DNA of 64,000 nt from Achromobacter kerstersii (lineage in GTDB: Bacteria; Pseudomonadota; Gammaproteobacteria; Burkholderiales; Burkholderiaceae_B): assembly GCF_902859595.1 (NCBI RefSeq), contig NZ_CADIJQ010000007.1, positions 298,019 to 362,018 on the forward strand, given 5' to 3'. Positions 16,541 to 24,531 of the stretch are shown one piece after another; positions within the stretch are counted from its first letter, which is position 1; each line of letters begins with the position of its first letter. The notes beneath the pieces are model-generated. The model did not search any database. It worked only from the letters and a program-made list of their open reading frames with translations, and had not been told where the DNA came from. Position numbers and translations under genes: made by a program.

Positions 16541-16665
16541 AGACTGTGTTGAGAATGGTTTTGGTGATGAAAGCGGCGCGGAATAATGGCATCGCTTCGC
16601 GGGTTTCGTGCATTTTTCCGATGCCAGTCGCGTGCATAAACACATCCCAAAAATAAGGATATTTG

Positions 16666-18189
16666 ATGAAGAAAACTTCCCTGCGCGGCGCAGCCGGCAA
16701 GCTGGCATTGCCGGTTGCCGCCCTGACCCAGGCTGTGTTGATGGCCATGGCGCCGACCACGGTGTCGGCCCACGGTTCGATGATCGATCCTCCCAGCCGT
16801 GAATACGGTTGCAACACGCACGACACGCCTTGGAACAGCCCCAAGCATTCGGGTTGCGGCAAGATCGCCAATCTGGCGGGCAGCTGGCAGTCCAACGCCA
16901 TTCTGGGCGTGAAGAGCAACCACAAAGACCACATCCGCGACGGTCTGCTGTGCGCCGGTGGCAAGGAAAGCTGGAAGGAACTGGACGCCAACCACGAATG
17001 GCCCACCACGGTCGTCACGCCTGACGCCAACGGCAATGTGCAGTTCAAGTACATGCAGACCGCAGCTCACGTCAGCACGTACTTCAAGACCTACATCAGC
17101 AAGGACAGCTACGATCCCAAGCGCGGCCTGCGTTGGGACGATCTGGAACTGATTGGCGACACCGGCTTCCTGCCGCGTCCGGCCAACAACTCGATCACCC
17201 CGCTCGACGTCAAGATCCCCGCCCACTTCACTGGCAAGCGCGTGATCTACAGCGTGTGGCAACGTGACCCCAGCGACAACGCTGAAGGTTTCTACGCTTG
17301 CTCGAACGTGGAAGTGATGCCCGCCAACGTGCAATGGCAAGCCAGCGGCGCGCTGCAAGGCGGCCAGGTGGATACCGGTTCGAAGATGACCCTGCGTGTG
17401 TTCGATCTGAGCCGCACGGGCGATCTGGAAAGCCATTCGATCATGGTCAAGGCCGGTGAAGAAAAGGCTGCCCAGTGGATGTACGCGCTGGCCAAGGAAG
17501 TCAACAGCAAGTCGTCCGTGATCCGGGTTGGCAAGATGGGGACGAACGGCCAGGTCGCGCCGCAGCAAAGCGACACCGAAAACCAGGTCTATGGCCTGAA
17601 CAAGAAGGTGGGTTTTGCGATTGATCAGAAGGCTCCCGAGCCGGTCGATCCCCCGCCCGTCGTCATCAACCCGCCCAAGGCTGAACTGACTGGCCCGGCA
17701 ACGGCCAAGGCTGGCGAGCGCGTTTCGCTGTCGGCCAAGGGTTCGAACAACGGTGGCGGCAAGCTGACGTACCAATGGACCGCTCCGGCTGGCATCACCG
17801 CTTCGGCGCTGAACCAGGCTGACCTGAGCTTCACCGCTCCGGCCCAGGCGCAAGACAAGTCCTACTCGTTCACCGTCAAGGTCACGAACGAAAAGGGTTC
17901 GTCGAGCAAGTCGCATTCCGTGCTGGTCAAGAAGCAGGAACAAACCGGCGGCGGCACTGACGGTGGCAACACCGGCGGTGGTACCGATGGCGGCAACACC
18001 GGCGGCGCCGGCACGTACCCGGCCTACAAGGAAGGCACGACGTACGCCGCGGGCGACAAGGTCTCGAACGGTGGCAAGAACTACCAGTGCAAGATCTGGC
18101 CCTACACCGCATGGTGCAGCACCTCGCCGTTCCACTACGCGCCCGGCAAGGGCCTGAACTGGGACCAGGCTTGGGACCTGATCAAGTAA
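16666..18189 (+). CDS. AA10 lytic polysaccharide monooxygenase, GbpA-type, with CBM5/12
   Basis: Secreted copper enzyme that oxidatively cleaves crystalline chitin (or cellulose). 507 residues: Sec signal peptide 1-35 ending SA, so the mature protein starts with H36 (HGSM), the first copper-brace ligand; second brace His is H135 (TAAHVST); axial Phe is F209 in EGFYACSNVEV. Residues about 221-325 match the GbpA second domain, about 335-425 form an Ig/PKD-like module (ELTGPATAKAGERVSL), about 427-452 is a Gly/Thr/Asn linker and 453-507 a CBM5/12 chitin-binding module with aromatic residues KIWPYTAWC and HYAPGKG. ATG 16666 follows AAGGA; it is its own transcription unit, ended by a hairpin at 18273. 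Likely a substrate of the adjacent secretion system (inferred). Confidence 0.93.
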   Translation: MKKTSLRGAAGKLALPVAALTQAVLMAMAPTTVSAHGSMIDPPSREYGCNTHDTPWNSPKHSGCGKIANLAGSWQSNAILGVKSNHKDHIRDGLLCAGGKESWKELDANHEWPTTVVTPDANGNVQFKYMQTAAHVSTYFKTYISKDSYDPKRGLRWDDLELIGDTGFLPRPANNSITPLDVKIPAHFTGKRVIYSVWQRDPSDNAEGFYACSNVEVMPANVQWQASGALQGGQVDTGSKMTLRVFDLSRTGDLESHSIMVKAGEEKAAQWMYALAKEVNSKSSVIRVGKMGTNGQVAPQQSDTENQVYGLNKKVGFAIDQKAPEPVDPPPVVINPPKAELTGPATAKAGERVSLSAKGSNNGGGKLTYQWTAPAGITASALNQADLSFTAPAQAQDKSYSFTVKVTNEKGSSSKSHSVLVKKQEQTGGGTDGGNTGGGTDGGNTGGAGTYPAYKEGTTYAAGDKVSNGGKNYQCKIWPYTAWCSTSPFHYAPGKGLNWDQAWDLIK

Positions 18190-18272
18190 TTCTGCTTGAT
18201 CGCAAGTCATAGCGGTTATCGAAAATCGTAAAAAAGCCGTGGGTAATAAGGCGGCGCCAAGCAGTAATTCAT

Positions 18273-18304
18273 CCCTCGCACGAAAGTGCGGGGGATTTTT
18301 TTTG
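18273..18304 (+). terminator. Intrinsic terminator after the first LPMO gene
   Basis: Stem CCCTCGCAC / GTGCGGGGG closed by a GAAA tetraloop and followed by a run of T. Confidence 0.85.
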
Positions 18305-18475
18305 GGAGTGCTTCAAGCGATTCAAACAGGGCGATGCAAGTGTGGTTAAAGCGCTTTGAGAAAGCATTCAACAACTTTGAGTGCGAGTCAGCTTGCGGCC
18401 GAGAATGGTCTCACTGCGCGGAACAGGCTCGTTCATGCAGTGATTCTTCAACTCTCTTCTTATAAATAGATACCA

Positions 18476-19984
18476 ATGAGATCTTTCAAACTTACGTTGC
18501 TCGGTGGCGTGGTACTGGCTGCAATGTCCGGTACGGCTTTGGCGCACGGCACCATGTCTTTTCCGAAGGCGCGCGTTCTGCACTGCTACGCGGGTAGTCA
18601 GAGCGAAGGCTGCCAAGCCTACAAGGCGCAAGGCGGCAGTGTGTACGACTGGCGCGAGATCTGGCAGAAGCCGGGTGGCGAAGCCACGTTCCCGACCACG
18701 CCGGGGGATCGGCTGTGCGACGGCGGCACCAAGGCTTCGCATCGCGGCCTGAACGCACTGGCCCAATGGCCCGTGACGACGCTCAAGCCGGACGCCAATG
18801 GCAAGGTCACGCTGAAGTGGAACCACACCGTGGCTCACCGCACGAAGTCGATTCAGTTCTTCGTGACGAAGATGCCGTACGACTCCACCAAGCCGCTGCA
18901 ATTCTCCGACCTGGAAAAGTTCTGCGAACAGCGCGACTTCACGCCGGCGATCGCGGGCGAAAACCGTGAACAGGAATACAGCTGCACGTTGCCCCCGGGC
19001 AAGACGGGCCGCCACCTGATCGTTAGCGTGTGGAACACGAACCACGTGGGCGACGGCGTCACCTCGGGTGAATCCTATCGCGCGTGCGGCGACGTGAACA
19101 TCGAAGGCACTGCCAACATCAACCTGCCGACCGACATCGGCGCGCTGTACAAGATCGGCCAGCCCGTGGCGGGCGATTCGCTGGTGTGGCGCCTGGCTGA
19201 CCCCAAGCGCAATGGCGAATACCTGGAACAGTTGCGCGTGCCGCTGGACGCGAACGCCATCCAGGGTGAGCGCTGGACGAAGGCCTTGGGCGATGCGGTC
19301 AACAGCACGTCGCAACGCGTTCGTGTTGGCCTGCTGGGCGCTGACGGCAAGACCGTGACCGCCACTGAAGGTCTGGACAAGTCGCACGTCTACTCGATCG
19401 ACGGCAACAAGTACCACTTCGCCGTGACCAAGGAATCGGCGCAGGTTGAGCCGCCGCCTCCCGAAGTGATCGCGCCGCAATCGGCCATCGCTGGCCCCGC
19501 CATTGCGCAGGCCGACCAGAAGGTGCAGTTGTCCGGCGCGGCGTCGACGGGCAGCGACCTGAAGTTCTCGTGGACCGTTCCGGCCGGCATCAGCGCCGCC
19601 GTGAAGAACCAGCCCACGCTGAGCTTTGTTGCCCCGACGCTGACGAAGGACCAGCAGTACTCCTTCAAGCTGACGACCAGCAACAGCAAGGGCGCCTCTG
19701 ACGCTACCCACGTGGTCACGGTCAAGGCCAAGCCGGTCGTGGATGGTGGCAACAACGGTGGTAACGAAGGCGGCAACAACGGCGGCAACGACGGCGTCAC
19801 TGATGGTTCCGTGCAGGCCTACAAGGCTGGCACCGCCTACAAGCCGCTGGAGCGCGTGACGAACCTGGGCAAGGTCTACGAGTGCAAGCCGTGGCCCTAC
19901 ACCAACTGGTGCGGCCAGTCGCCGTTCCACTACGAGCCCGGCAAGGGCCTGTACTGGAGCCAGGCCTGGAACCTGATCAAGTAA
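18476..19984 (+). CDS. AA10 lytic polysaccharide monooxygenase (second), with CBM5/12
   Basis: Second secreted LPMO, 502 residues. Signal peptide 1-23 (ALA) exposes H24 (HGTM) as the copper-binding N-terminus; second brace His is H121 (VAHRTK). At the axial position Y201 (ESYRACGDVNI) stands where its paralogue has Phe. A GbpA2-like domain (about 212-315), an Ig/PKD-like module (about 333-420), an Asn/Gly linker with a repeated NNGGN pattern and a C-terminal CBM5/12 (about 446-502, KPWPYTNWC, HYEPGKG) follow. The start ATG has no Shine-Dalgarno sequence; a TATAAA box only 10 bases upstream raises the possibility of a leaderless transcript. Two hairpins follow the gene. Confidence 0.92.
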   Translation: MRSFKLTLLGGVVLAAMSGTALAHGTMSFPKARVLHCYAGSQSEGCQAYKAQGGSVYDWREIWQKPGGEATFPTTPGDRLCDGGTKASHRGLNALAQWPVTTLKPDANGKVTLKWNHTVAHRTKSIQFFVTKMPYDSTKPLQFSDLEKFCEQRDFTPAIAGENREQEYSCTLPPGKTGRHLIVSVWNTNHVGDGVTSGESYRACGDVNIEGTANINLPTDIGALYKIGQPVAGDSLVWRLADPKRNGEYLEQLRVPLDANAIQGERWTKALGDAVNSTSQRVRVGLLGADGKTVTATEGLDKSHVYSIDGNKYHFAVTKESAQVEPPPPEVIAPQSAIAGPAIAQADQKVQLSGAASTGSDLKFSWTVPAGISAAVKNQPTLSFVAPTLTKDQQYSFKLTTSNSKGASDATHVVTVKAKPVVDGGNNGGNEGGNNGGNDGVTDGSVQAYKAGTAYKPLERVTNLGKVYECKPWPYTNWCGQSPFHYEPGKGLYWSQAWNLIK

Positions 19985-20000
19985 ATCACGGGCGTTAAAG

Positions 20001-20029
20001 GGAACCGTTGCGCATTGCGCAGCGGTTCC
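20001..20029 (+). terminator. GC-rich hairpin after the second LPMO gene
   Basis: Thirteen-base arms GGAACCGTTGCGC and GCGCAGCGGTTCC (one G-T pair) with a 3-base loop, without a T-run. It may protect the mRNA 3' end; the true terminator is the next hairpin. Confidence 0.6.
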
Positions 20030-20040
20030 TGATTGACGCG

Positions 20041-20073
20041 AGCCCCCTTTCGATTCAGGAGGGGGCTTTTTCT
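20041..20073 (+). terminator. Intrinsic terminator upstream of the protease gene
   Basis: AGCCCCCT arm, loop, AGGGGGCT arm and a T-rich tail. It separates the second LPMO gene from the protease gene. Confidence 0.85.
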
Positions 20074-20118
20074 TATCGCGCCTTTTTATCTGGCGGTTAG
20101 CCGGATCGCGGAAGACTT

Positions 20119-22743
20119 ATGAAAAAGACTATGCACTTGTCACTGCTCGCGCTGTTGTTTAGCGCGGGCTTCACCCCGGTTACGCACGCCGCGCAAGGCG
20201 ACGAACCCCGTCCCATTTTTGTTCGACTGAAGGCGGAAGCGCCAGACCCGGCGCTGCGACGCGCGGCGAGCCCCGAGAGTCAGCAGGCCATGGACGACCT
20301 CAAGCGCCTGACGCCCGCCATGCATCCCTTGGTAGCGCTGTCGCCGATGACGCGCAGCGTGGAAGACGTCGAGGCGCTGGAACGCCATAACCTGCTGCGC
20401 TATTACCAGATTCCTGCTGAAGCCTTGCAAGGCGTTGACGCCGAGGCCCTGGTCGCGCAGCTGCTGTCCAATCCGCTGGTCGAGAGCGCGCAGATCGAGC
20501 CCGTTCCGGTGCCAATCGCGCAAGATGCGCAATTTGGGGCTGAACCCGCCAGCAGCATCTCGGGCATTCCCGACTACACCGATTGCACGGGCGCCTATTT
20601 GTCTCGTTGCCAAGCCCACATGGGGCCGCCTGGACAGTCGGCGGTTTGGAAGCTGGGCGGCGTCAATGCGTTTGAAGCCCAGCGCATGACAGGCCACTAC
20701 GGCGATAACGTTCGCCTGTTCTCGAACGAAATCGACCATTGGGACTTTGATCACATCGACCTGCCCAAACCCTTCATGGTGCATAACCTCGGCTCGGGAG
20801 TGACCGGGTCTCACGACACCATGTCAGCCGGGATCATGTTCGGCCAGAGCAACGGCTTTGGTGTCACTGGAATTGTGCCGAATGCGCAGGCGGGCTACAC
20901 GAAATACAGCGTTGCGGGAATGATCGACTTGCGCCACGTGCTGCGCGCCGGAGACGTGCTGCAGATTGGCGTGCACTACGGCTGGGGTAATGGCTGCGGT
21001 CCCAACATCACTTGCTACCTGCCGGTCGAGAACGTTGACGCCGTCTTTGATGCGATCTCGTATCTGGTGAAGGAAAAGGGCGTGCACGGTATCCTGGCGG
21101 CCGCGAATGGCAACGCCAACCTGGATGACCCGTGGTTCAAGGGGCGATATGACCGCCGGGTGCGGGATTCCGGTTCGATTTATGTCGGAGCGGCCAATCC
21201 GGGCACCGGAGCTCGCGCGGGATTTTCTGAGTACGGTAGCCGGGTCGACGTGTTCAGTTGGGGCGGGCAGGTGACCACCACGACGTGGGCGGACGGTAAG
21301 CACGATTTGTACACGTTAAAGTACTCCGGCACATCGTCTGCCAACCCCATCATTGCGGGTAGCGTGGCGTGGTTGCAGAGCCTGGCTCGCGAACGCGGCC
21401 TGGGCAACATTCCCCCCAAGACCATGCGCCAGATTCTGGTGGACAGCGGCAACCCGTTGCCCGTCGTGGACCCGGTCAGAAACATCGGCGTGCAACCGGA
21501 CCTGGTGCGTGCGGCAGAACTGCTGGGCGGCGACGCCATGGGTGGGGAACCTCCGCAAGCCTACTTGACCGGACCCGCCACCGCACAGGCAGGTGACAAG
21601 GTTGTCTTGTCAGCAGCCAAGTCCAGCGGCAAGGAACTGTCGTATGCGTGGAGCAGCCAGCCGGCGCTGACGTTCGCCAAGCAAGGCGCCGAGGCCAGCT
21701 TCGTCGCCCCGGAAAGCACGCAGGACGTTTCCTATCGTATCTCGGTGAAGGTGACGGACTCGCAAGGCCGCACCGCGACCACGCATCATGGCGTTCAGGT
21801 CAAGGCGAAGGCCGCGGTCGGCGTGTGCGCGAAGGCGCCTGCATGGGAGGCAAAGAAGATCTACAACGTCCCGAACGAAGCCGTTTCCTACAAGGGCAAG
21901 CTGTATCACCAGAATTACTGGAACGTGGATGCAGCGCCGGATGTGAACTCGGCGCCGTGGGGCAAGCCCTGGAAGTCGCCGGAAGATTGCGATGTGACGC
22001 CTGCACCGATTCCGCTGCCTGTTGCCAAGATCAGCGGGCCAGTCGAAGCGAAGGCAATGGAACGCGTGACGTTGTCGGCTAGCGCGTCGACGGGCCAAGG
22101 GCTGAAGTTTGTCTGGACCAGCATGGATGGCATGGCGCTGGATGCCGCGGGTAATACCGCGTCCTTCACGGCGCCGCCTTTGGGTGCGGACCGCAGCTTT
22201 ACGTTCAAGCTCGCCGTCACCGACGAACAGGGCCGCACCGCAACGGCCAGCCATATCGTGAAGGTCAAGGCCAAGGAGCAGATCCCGGAAGTGATCGCGC
22301 CGTTAGCCAAGCTGAGCGGCCCGGCCAAGGTGCGCGCGGGTGAGCGTGTCACGTTGTCCGGCAAGGCGTCGGTGGGTACCGACCTGCGTTACCGTTGGAC
22401 GGCGCCGGCAGGCATTTCGGCTGCCGCGTTGGATCAGGCCGACCTGAGTTTTGTGGCGCCGGCGGCCACGAAGGACACGCCGTACCGCTTTACGCTGACG
22501 GTGAGCAACGCGCGCGGCGAGGCCCAGGCCAGCCATACCGTTACCGTGACGGCTCAGCCGGCGGTTGGCGGCGTGCCGCAGTACCAGGTTGGCACGACCT
22601 ACAAGGCGGGCGATAAGGTCCAGAATGGCGGCAAGACCTACGAGTGCAAGCTCTGGCCGTATGAAGGCTGGTGCAGCGCCTCGCCGTCGCACTACGCGCC
22701 GGGGACGGGTTCGCACTGGCGTGACGCCTGGATTCTGCGCTAA
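20119..22743 (+). CDS. Secreted subtilisin-like (S8) protease with chitin-binding modules
   Basis: 874 residues: signal peptide 1-24, a propeptide-like region (about 28-140), an S8 catalytic domain (about 170-475), an Ig/PKD-like module (about 480-570), a CBM5/12-like module (about 575-630; APAWEAKKIYNVPNEAVSYKG, read as two parts), two further Ig/PKD modules (about 640-720 and 730-818) and a C-terminal CBM5/12 (about 822-874). H232 (SHDTMSAGI), oxyanion N330 (AAANGN) and nucleophile S406 (GTSSANP) are recognisable. The usual Asp motif is replaced by FSNEIDHWDFDH (201-212), so the acid is uncertain. GGAAG precedes the ATG. The last two modules are close relatives of those in both LPMOs, implying a common chitinous target. 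Confidence 0.88.
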   Translation: MKKTMHLSLLALLFSAGFTPVTHAAQGDEPRPIFVRLKAEAPDPALRRAASPESQQAMDDLKRLTPAMHPLVALSPMTRSVEDVEALERHNLLRYYQIPAEALQGVDAEALVAQLLSNPLVESAQIEPVPVPIAQDAQFGAEPASSISGIPDYTDCTGAYLSRCQAHMGPPGQSAVWKLGGVNAFEAQRMTGHYGDNVRLFSNEIDHWDFDHIDLPKPFMVHNLGSGVTGSHDTMSAGIMFGQSNGFGVTGIVPNAQAGYTKYSVAGMIDLRHVLRAGDVLQIGVHYGWGNGCGPNITCYLPVENVDAVFDAISYLVKEKGVHGILAAANGNANLDDPWFKGRYDRRVRDSGSIYVGAANPGTGARAGFSEYGSRVDVFSWGGQVTTTTWADGKHDLYTLKYSGTSSANPIIAGSVAWLQSLARERGLGNIPPKTMRQILVDSGNPLPVVDPVRNIGVQPDLVRAAELLGGDAMGGEPPQAYLTGPATAQAGDKVVLSAAKSSGKELSYAWSSQPALTFAKQGAEASFVAPESTQDVSYRISVKVTDSQGRTATTHHGVQVKAKAAVGVCAKAPAWEAKKIYNVPNEAVSYKGKLYHQNYWNVDAAPDVNSAPWGKPWKSPEDCDVTPAPIPLPVAKISGPVEAKAMERVTLSASASTGQGLKFVWTSMDGMALDAAGNTASFTAPPLGADRSFTFKLAVTDEQGRTATASHIVKVKAKEQIPEVIAPLAKLSGPAKVRAGERVTLSGKASVGTDLRYRWTAPAGISAAALDQADLSFVAPAATKDTPYRFTLTVSNARGEAQASHTVTVTAQPAVGGVPQYQVGTTYKAGDKVQNGGKTYECKLWPYEGWCSASPSHYAPGTGSHWRDAWILR

Positions 22744-22772
22744 GCGTCAGAAGGCTATCGTCTGATGTTCCA

Positions 22773-22806
22773 GCCCCTGCCGGGTTCTCCCGGCAGGGGC
22801 TTTTTC
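22773..22806. terminator. Terminator between protease gene and CARF-like gene
   Basis: Perfect 12-base arms GCCCCTGCCGGG and CCCGGCAGGGGC around a TTCT loop, followed by T5 on the plus strand. It also bounds the leftward operon on the other side. Confidence 0.88.
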
Positions 22807-22816
22807 ATGGGGGCGC

Positions 22817-22858
22817 GGGTTGGGGATTGCGGGTTGGGGATTACGGGGTGGGAATTAT
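22817..22858. repeat. 14-bp tandem repeat, 3 copies
   Basis: GGGTTGGGGATTGC, GGGTTGGGGATTAC, then a diverged third copy that runs into the last codons of the CARF-like gene. It lies between that gene's stop and the hairpin at 22773. Confidence 0.8.
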
Positions 22859-23574
22859 TCGCGCATTTCGCAGATGACCCGGTGCGTGCGCAACACCTGC
22901 TTGGCGTCCAGATAGCAGAGCATCACATCGTTTTCCAGGCAGGCCAGCGTGGCGGCGCTAGCCAGCTCCGGCGGCAAATGGGAAAGGTCAAACGCAATGC
23001 GTTCGTCGGGTCCGGCCTCTCGGCGGATTTGTTCGAGGATGTGGCCTAGCCGCGTGTATTGCTGGTGGATGTCGGGGGTGTCCGGCAGAGCGCGCGCGCG
23101 CAGCCGAATGCCGATCGCCGCGCAGGGCGCCTCAAGCGGTGTGAGTTCGTTGGGCTGCAGATATAGGGCGTGCAGCGTATGCAAGGGCGGGCGCCCGCTC
23201 ATTGGCAGCGCATCCAGCAGTGCCTGGCCGCCTGTGGCGCGCGTCACCAGATGCGCCATGGCAGGCGCCGCGACGGGCTGGCTCAAGCGATATAGATGGC
23301 GGCGCTTGAAGTGGTGCACGGCCAGTGTGGACGTGGCGAACATCAGGAACAACGCGGCCAGCAGCGGCACCAGCCAGATCATCAGGCTGGGGTGGTCGGT
23401 GAACGGATGCTGGTAGTTCTCGACGGCCTGCGGGTACAGGTATCGCAGCAGCGGCTTGAACATCAACCCTTCGTTCAATGCATCCGTCACCCAGCTGATC
23501 AGTACGACGGAGCTGATGGCGTAGCCCGCGGTTTTCAAGCGGTGCAGCAACACGGACCGGCTGATGCTTATCAT
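22855..23574 (-). CDS. Membrane protein with CARF-like Rossmann C-terminal domain, unknown function
   Basis: 239 residues, not assignable to a named family. Two hydrophobic helices (about 16-31 and 65-86) anchor it in the inner membrane; the loop between them contains FTDHP. The C-terminal 110 residues look like a nucleotide-sensor Rossmann fold: a first strand HALYLQPNEL (135-144), then IAFDLSHLPPELASAATLA (193-211) followed by VMLCYLDAK, which resembles the CARF pattern of strand, Asp-x-Thr-Gly-Gly-type loop and helix, though the TGG is replaced by SHL. This similarity is my reading, not a search result. It is the second gene of an operon, 8 bases after the diiron-oxidase gene. Confidence 0.6.
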   Translation of the reverse strand: MISISRSVLLHRLKTAGYAISSVVLISWVTDALNEGLMFKPLLRYLYPQAVENYQHPFTDHPSLMIWLVPLLAALFLMFATSTLAVHHFKRRHLYRLSQPVAAPAMAHLVTRATGGQALLDALPMSGRPPLHTLHALYLQPNELTPLEAPCAAIGIRLRARALPDTPDIHQQYTRLGHILEQIRREAGPDERIAFDLSHLPPELASAATLACLENDVMLCYLDAKQVLRTHRVICEMRE

Positions 23575-23582
23575 GGGGCAGG

Positions 23583-24329
23583 CTAATTGGCGGCAATGGC
23601 GTCGACAATCGGCTCGTGGTTTTCCTGGCGCTCCAGGAACTTGCTGGCCATTTCGGTATAGAAGGCCTCGAACAGCACGGCGATATTGACGAAGTGCTCG
23701 CGGATACGCCGTCTGTCTGCTTCGGTGTTGGCAAAGGTCGACAACACGCTCCAGACGAAATCGATGTGCTCGTCGGCGATGTCGTGGCTGACGTGGGCGG
23801 ATTGGCCCCTTGCTGCGCCATCGCCAAAGTTGCGTTCGATATTGCTGATCCACTTCGGCTGTGTCTTGTTGGCCAGCGATTCGATCAGGTAAGCGCTGCA
23901 CAGCGAGGCCAGCGGGCGGCCTTCATGCTCGAGTCCGTAATAGAAATACCCTTGGAGCAGCTTCGTCGACAGCAGCGGGTCGGTGGAATAGATCTCTTCC
24001 TTGGTCACCCCGATGCGTTCCAGGTCGTTGGCGAACAGGCTGTCGTGAAGCATTTCTTCTTCGGTGTATCCCGCCCATTTCTTGGCCAGCACCGGATCGG
24101 TCTTCGTGAAGTAGTGGACCGTCAGGGCGTCAATCACGCGCTTCATACGCAGGCGCAGGATGATCTCGATGACATGCCGTTTGTAGTATTCCGGGTCAAT
24201 GGCGTTGCTGGTTAGCAGATGATCGGCGCCCTTGACCGTCTGGTAGAAGCGCGTCAGCCGGCGTTCAAGCAAGGCATCGATTTCGGCGCGGAAGTCGGGG
24301 GTCGAAACAGGAACAGGGAGCGTCATCAT
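23583..24329 (-). CDS. Haem-oxygenase-like diiron oxidase/oxygenase
   Basis: 248 residues, all helical by composition, of the iron-containing redox enzyme type (haem-oxygenase-like fold, Haem_oxygenas_2). Candidate metal ligands: E92 and H95 in the EEMLHD motif, E150 in AYLIESLANK, and the cluster H182-D183-D186-H188 in SHDIADEH, matching the ExxH ... E ... D/H layout of diiron oxidases such as UndA and SznF. Substrates in this fold include fatty and amino acids and N-hydroxy compounds; the substrate here is unknown. ATG 24329 (or 24326) is chosen; the upstream open frame runs into the divergent regulator's 5' region. First gene of an operon with the membrane protein; divergent MocR regulator next door. 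Confidence 0.75.
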   Translation of the reverse strand: MMTLPVPVSTPDFRAEIDALLERRLTRFYQTVKGADHLLTSNAIDPEYYKRHVIEIILRLRMKRVIDALTVHYFTKTDPVLAKKWAGYTEEEMLHDSLFANDLERIGVTKEEIYSTDPLLSTKLLQGYFYYGLEHEGRPLASLCSAYLIESLANKTQPKWISNIERNFGDGAARGQSAHVSHDIADEHIDFVWSVLSTFANTEADRRRIREHFVNIAVLFEAFYTEMASKFLERQENHEPIVDAIAAN

Positions 24330-24531
24330 GGGAAGTCGCCTGAAGAGGGGGTTGCGCAAGGACTCAAATGTCCAGAGTAGGTGCGGCGCCCGCATTCGAA
24401 CAGATGACCTTTCTGATGTTGCTGCGCAAACCGTTATGGGCGTTTGACCATACAGTTTGGGGTATGCTCGGCCGAGCCGCTCTGGTGCAGCGTTCAACAC
24501 GTGTAAGCGAGGGAGGTTCGACGCGCAGCGT

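Noticed and set aside
16288..18210. 640-residue open frame on the minus strand opposite the first LPMO gene
   Set aside because: Shadow of the coding strand in GC-rich DNA: composition is His/Arg/Ala-rich without motifs, and the plus strand has a complete LPMO with signal peptide.
18368..19930. 520-residue minus-strand open frame opposite the second LPMO gene
   Set aside because: Same antisense-shadow pattern; no ribosome site or recognisable domain.
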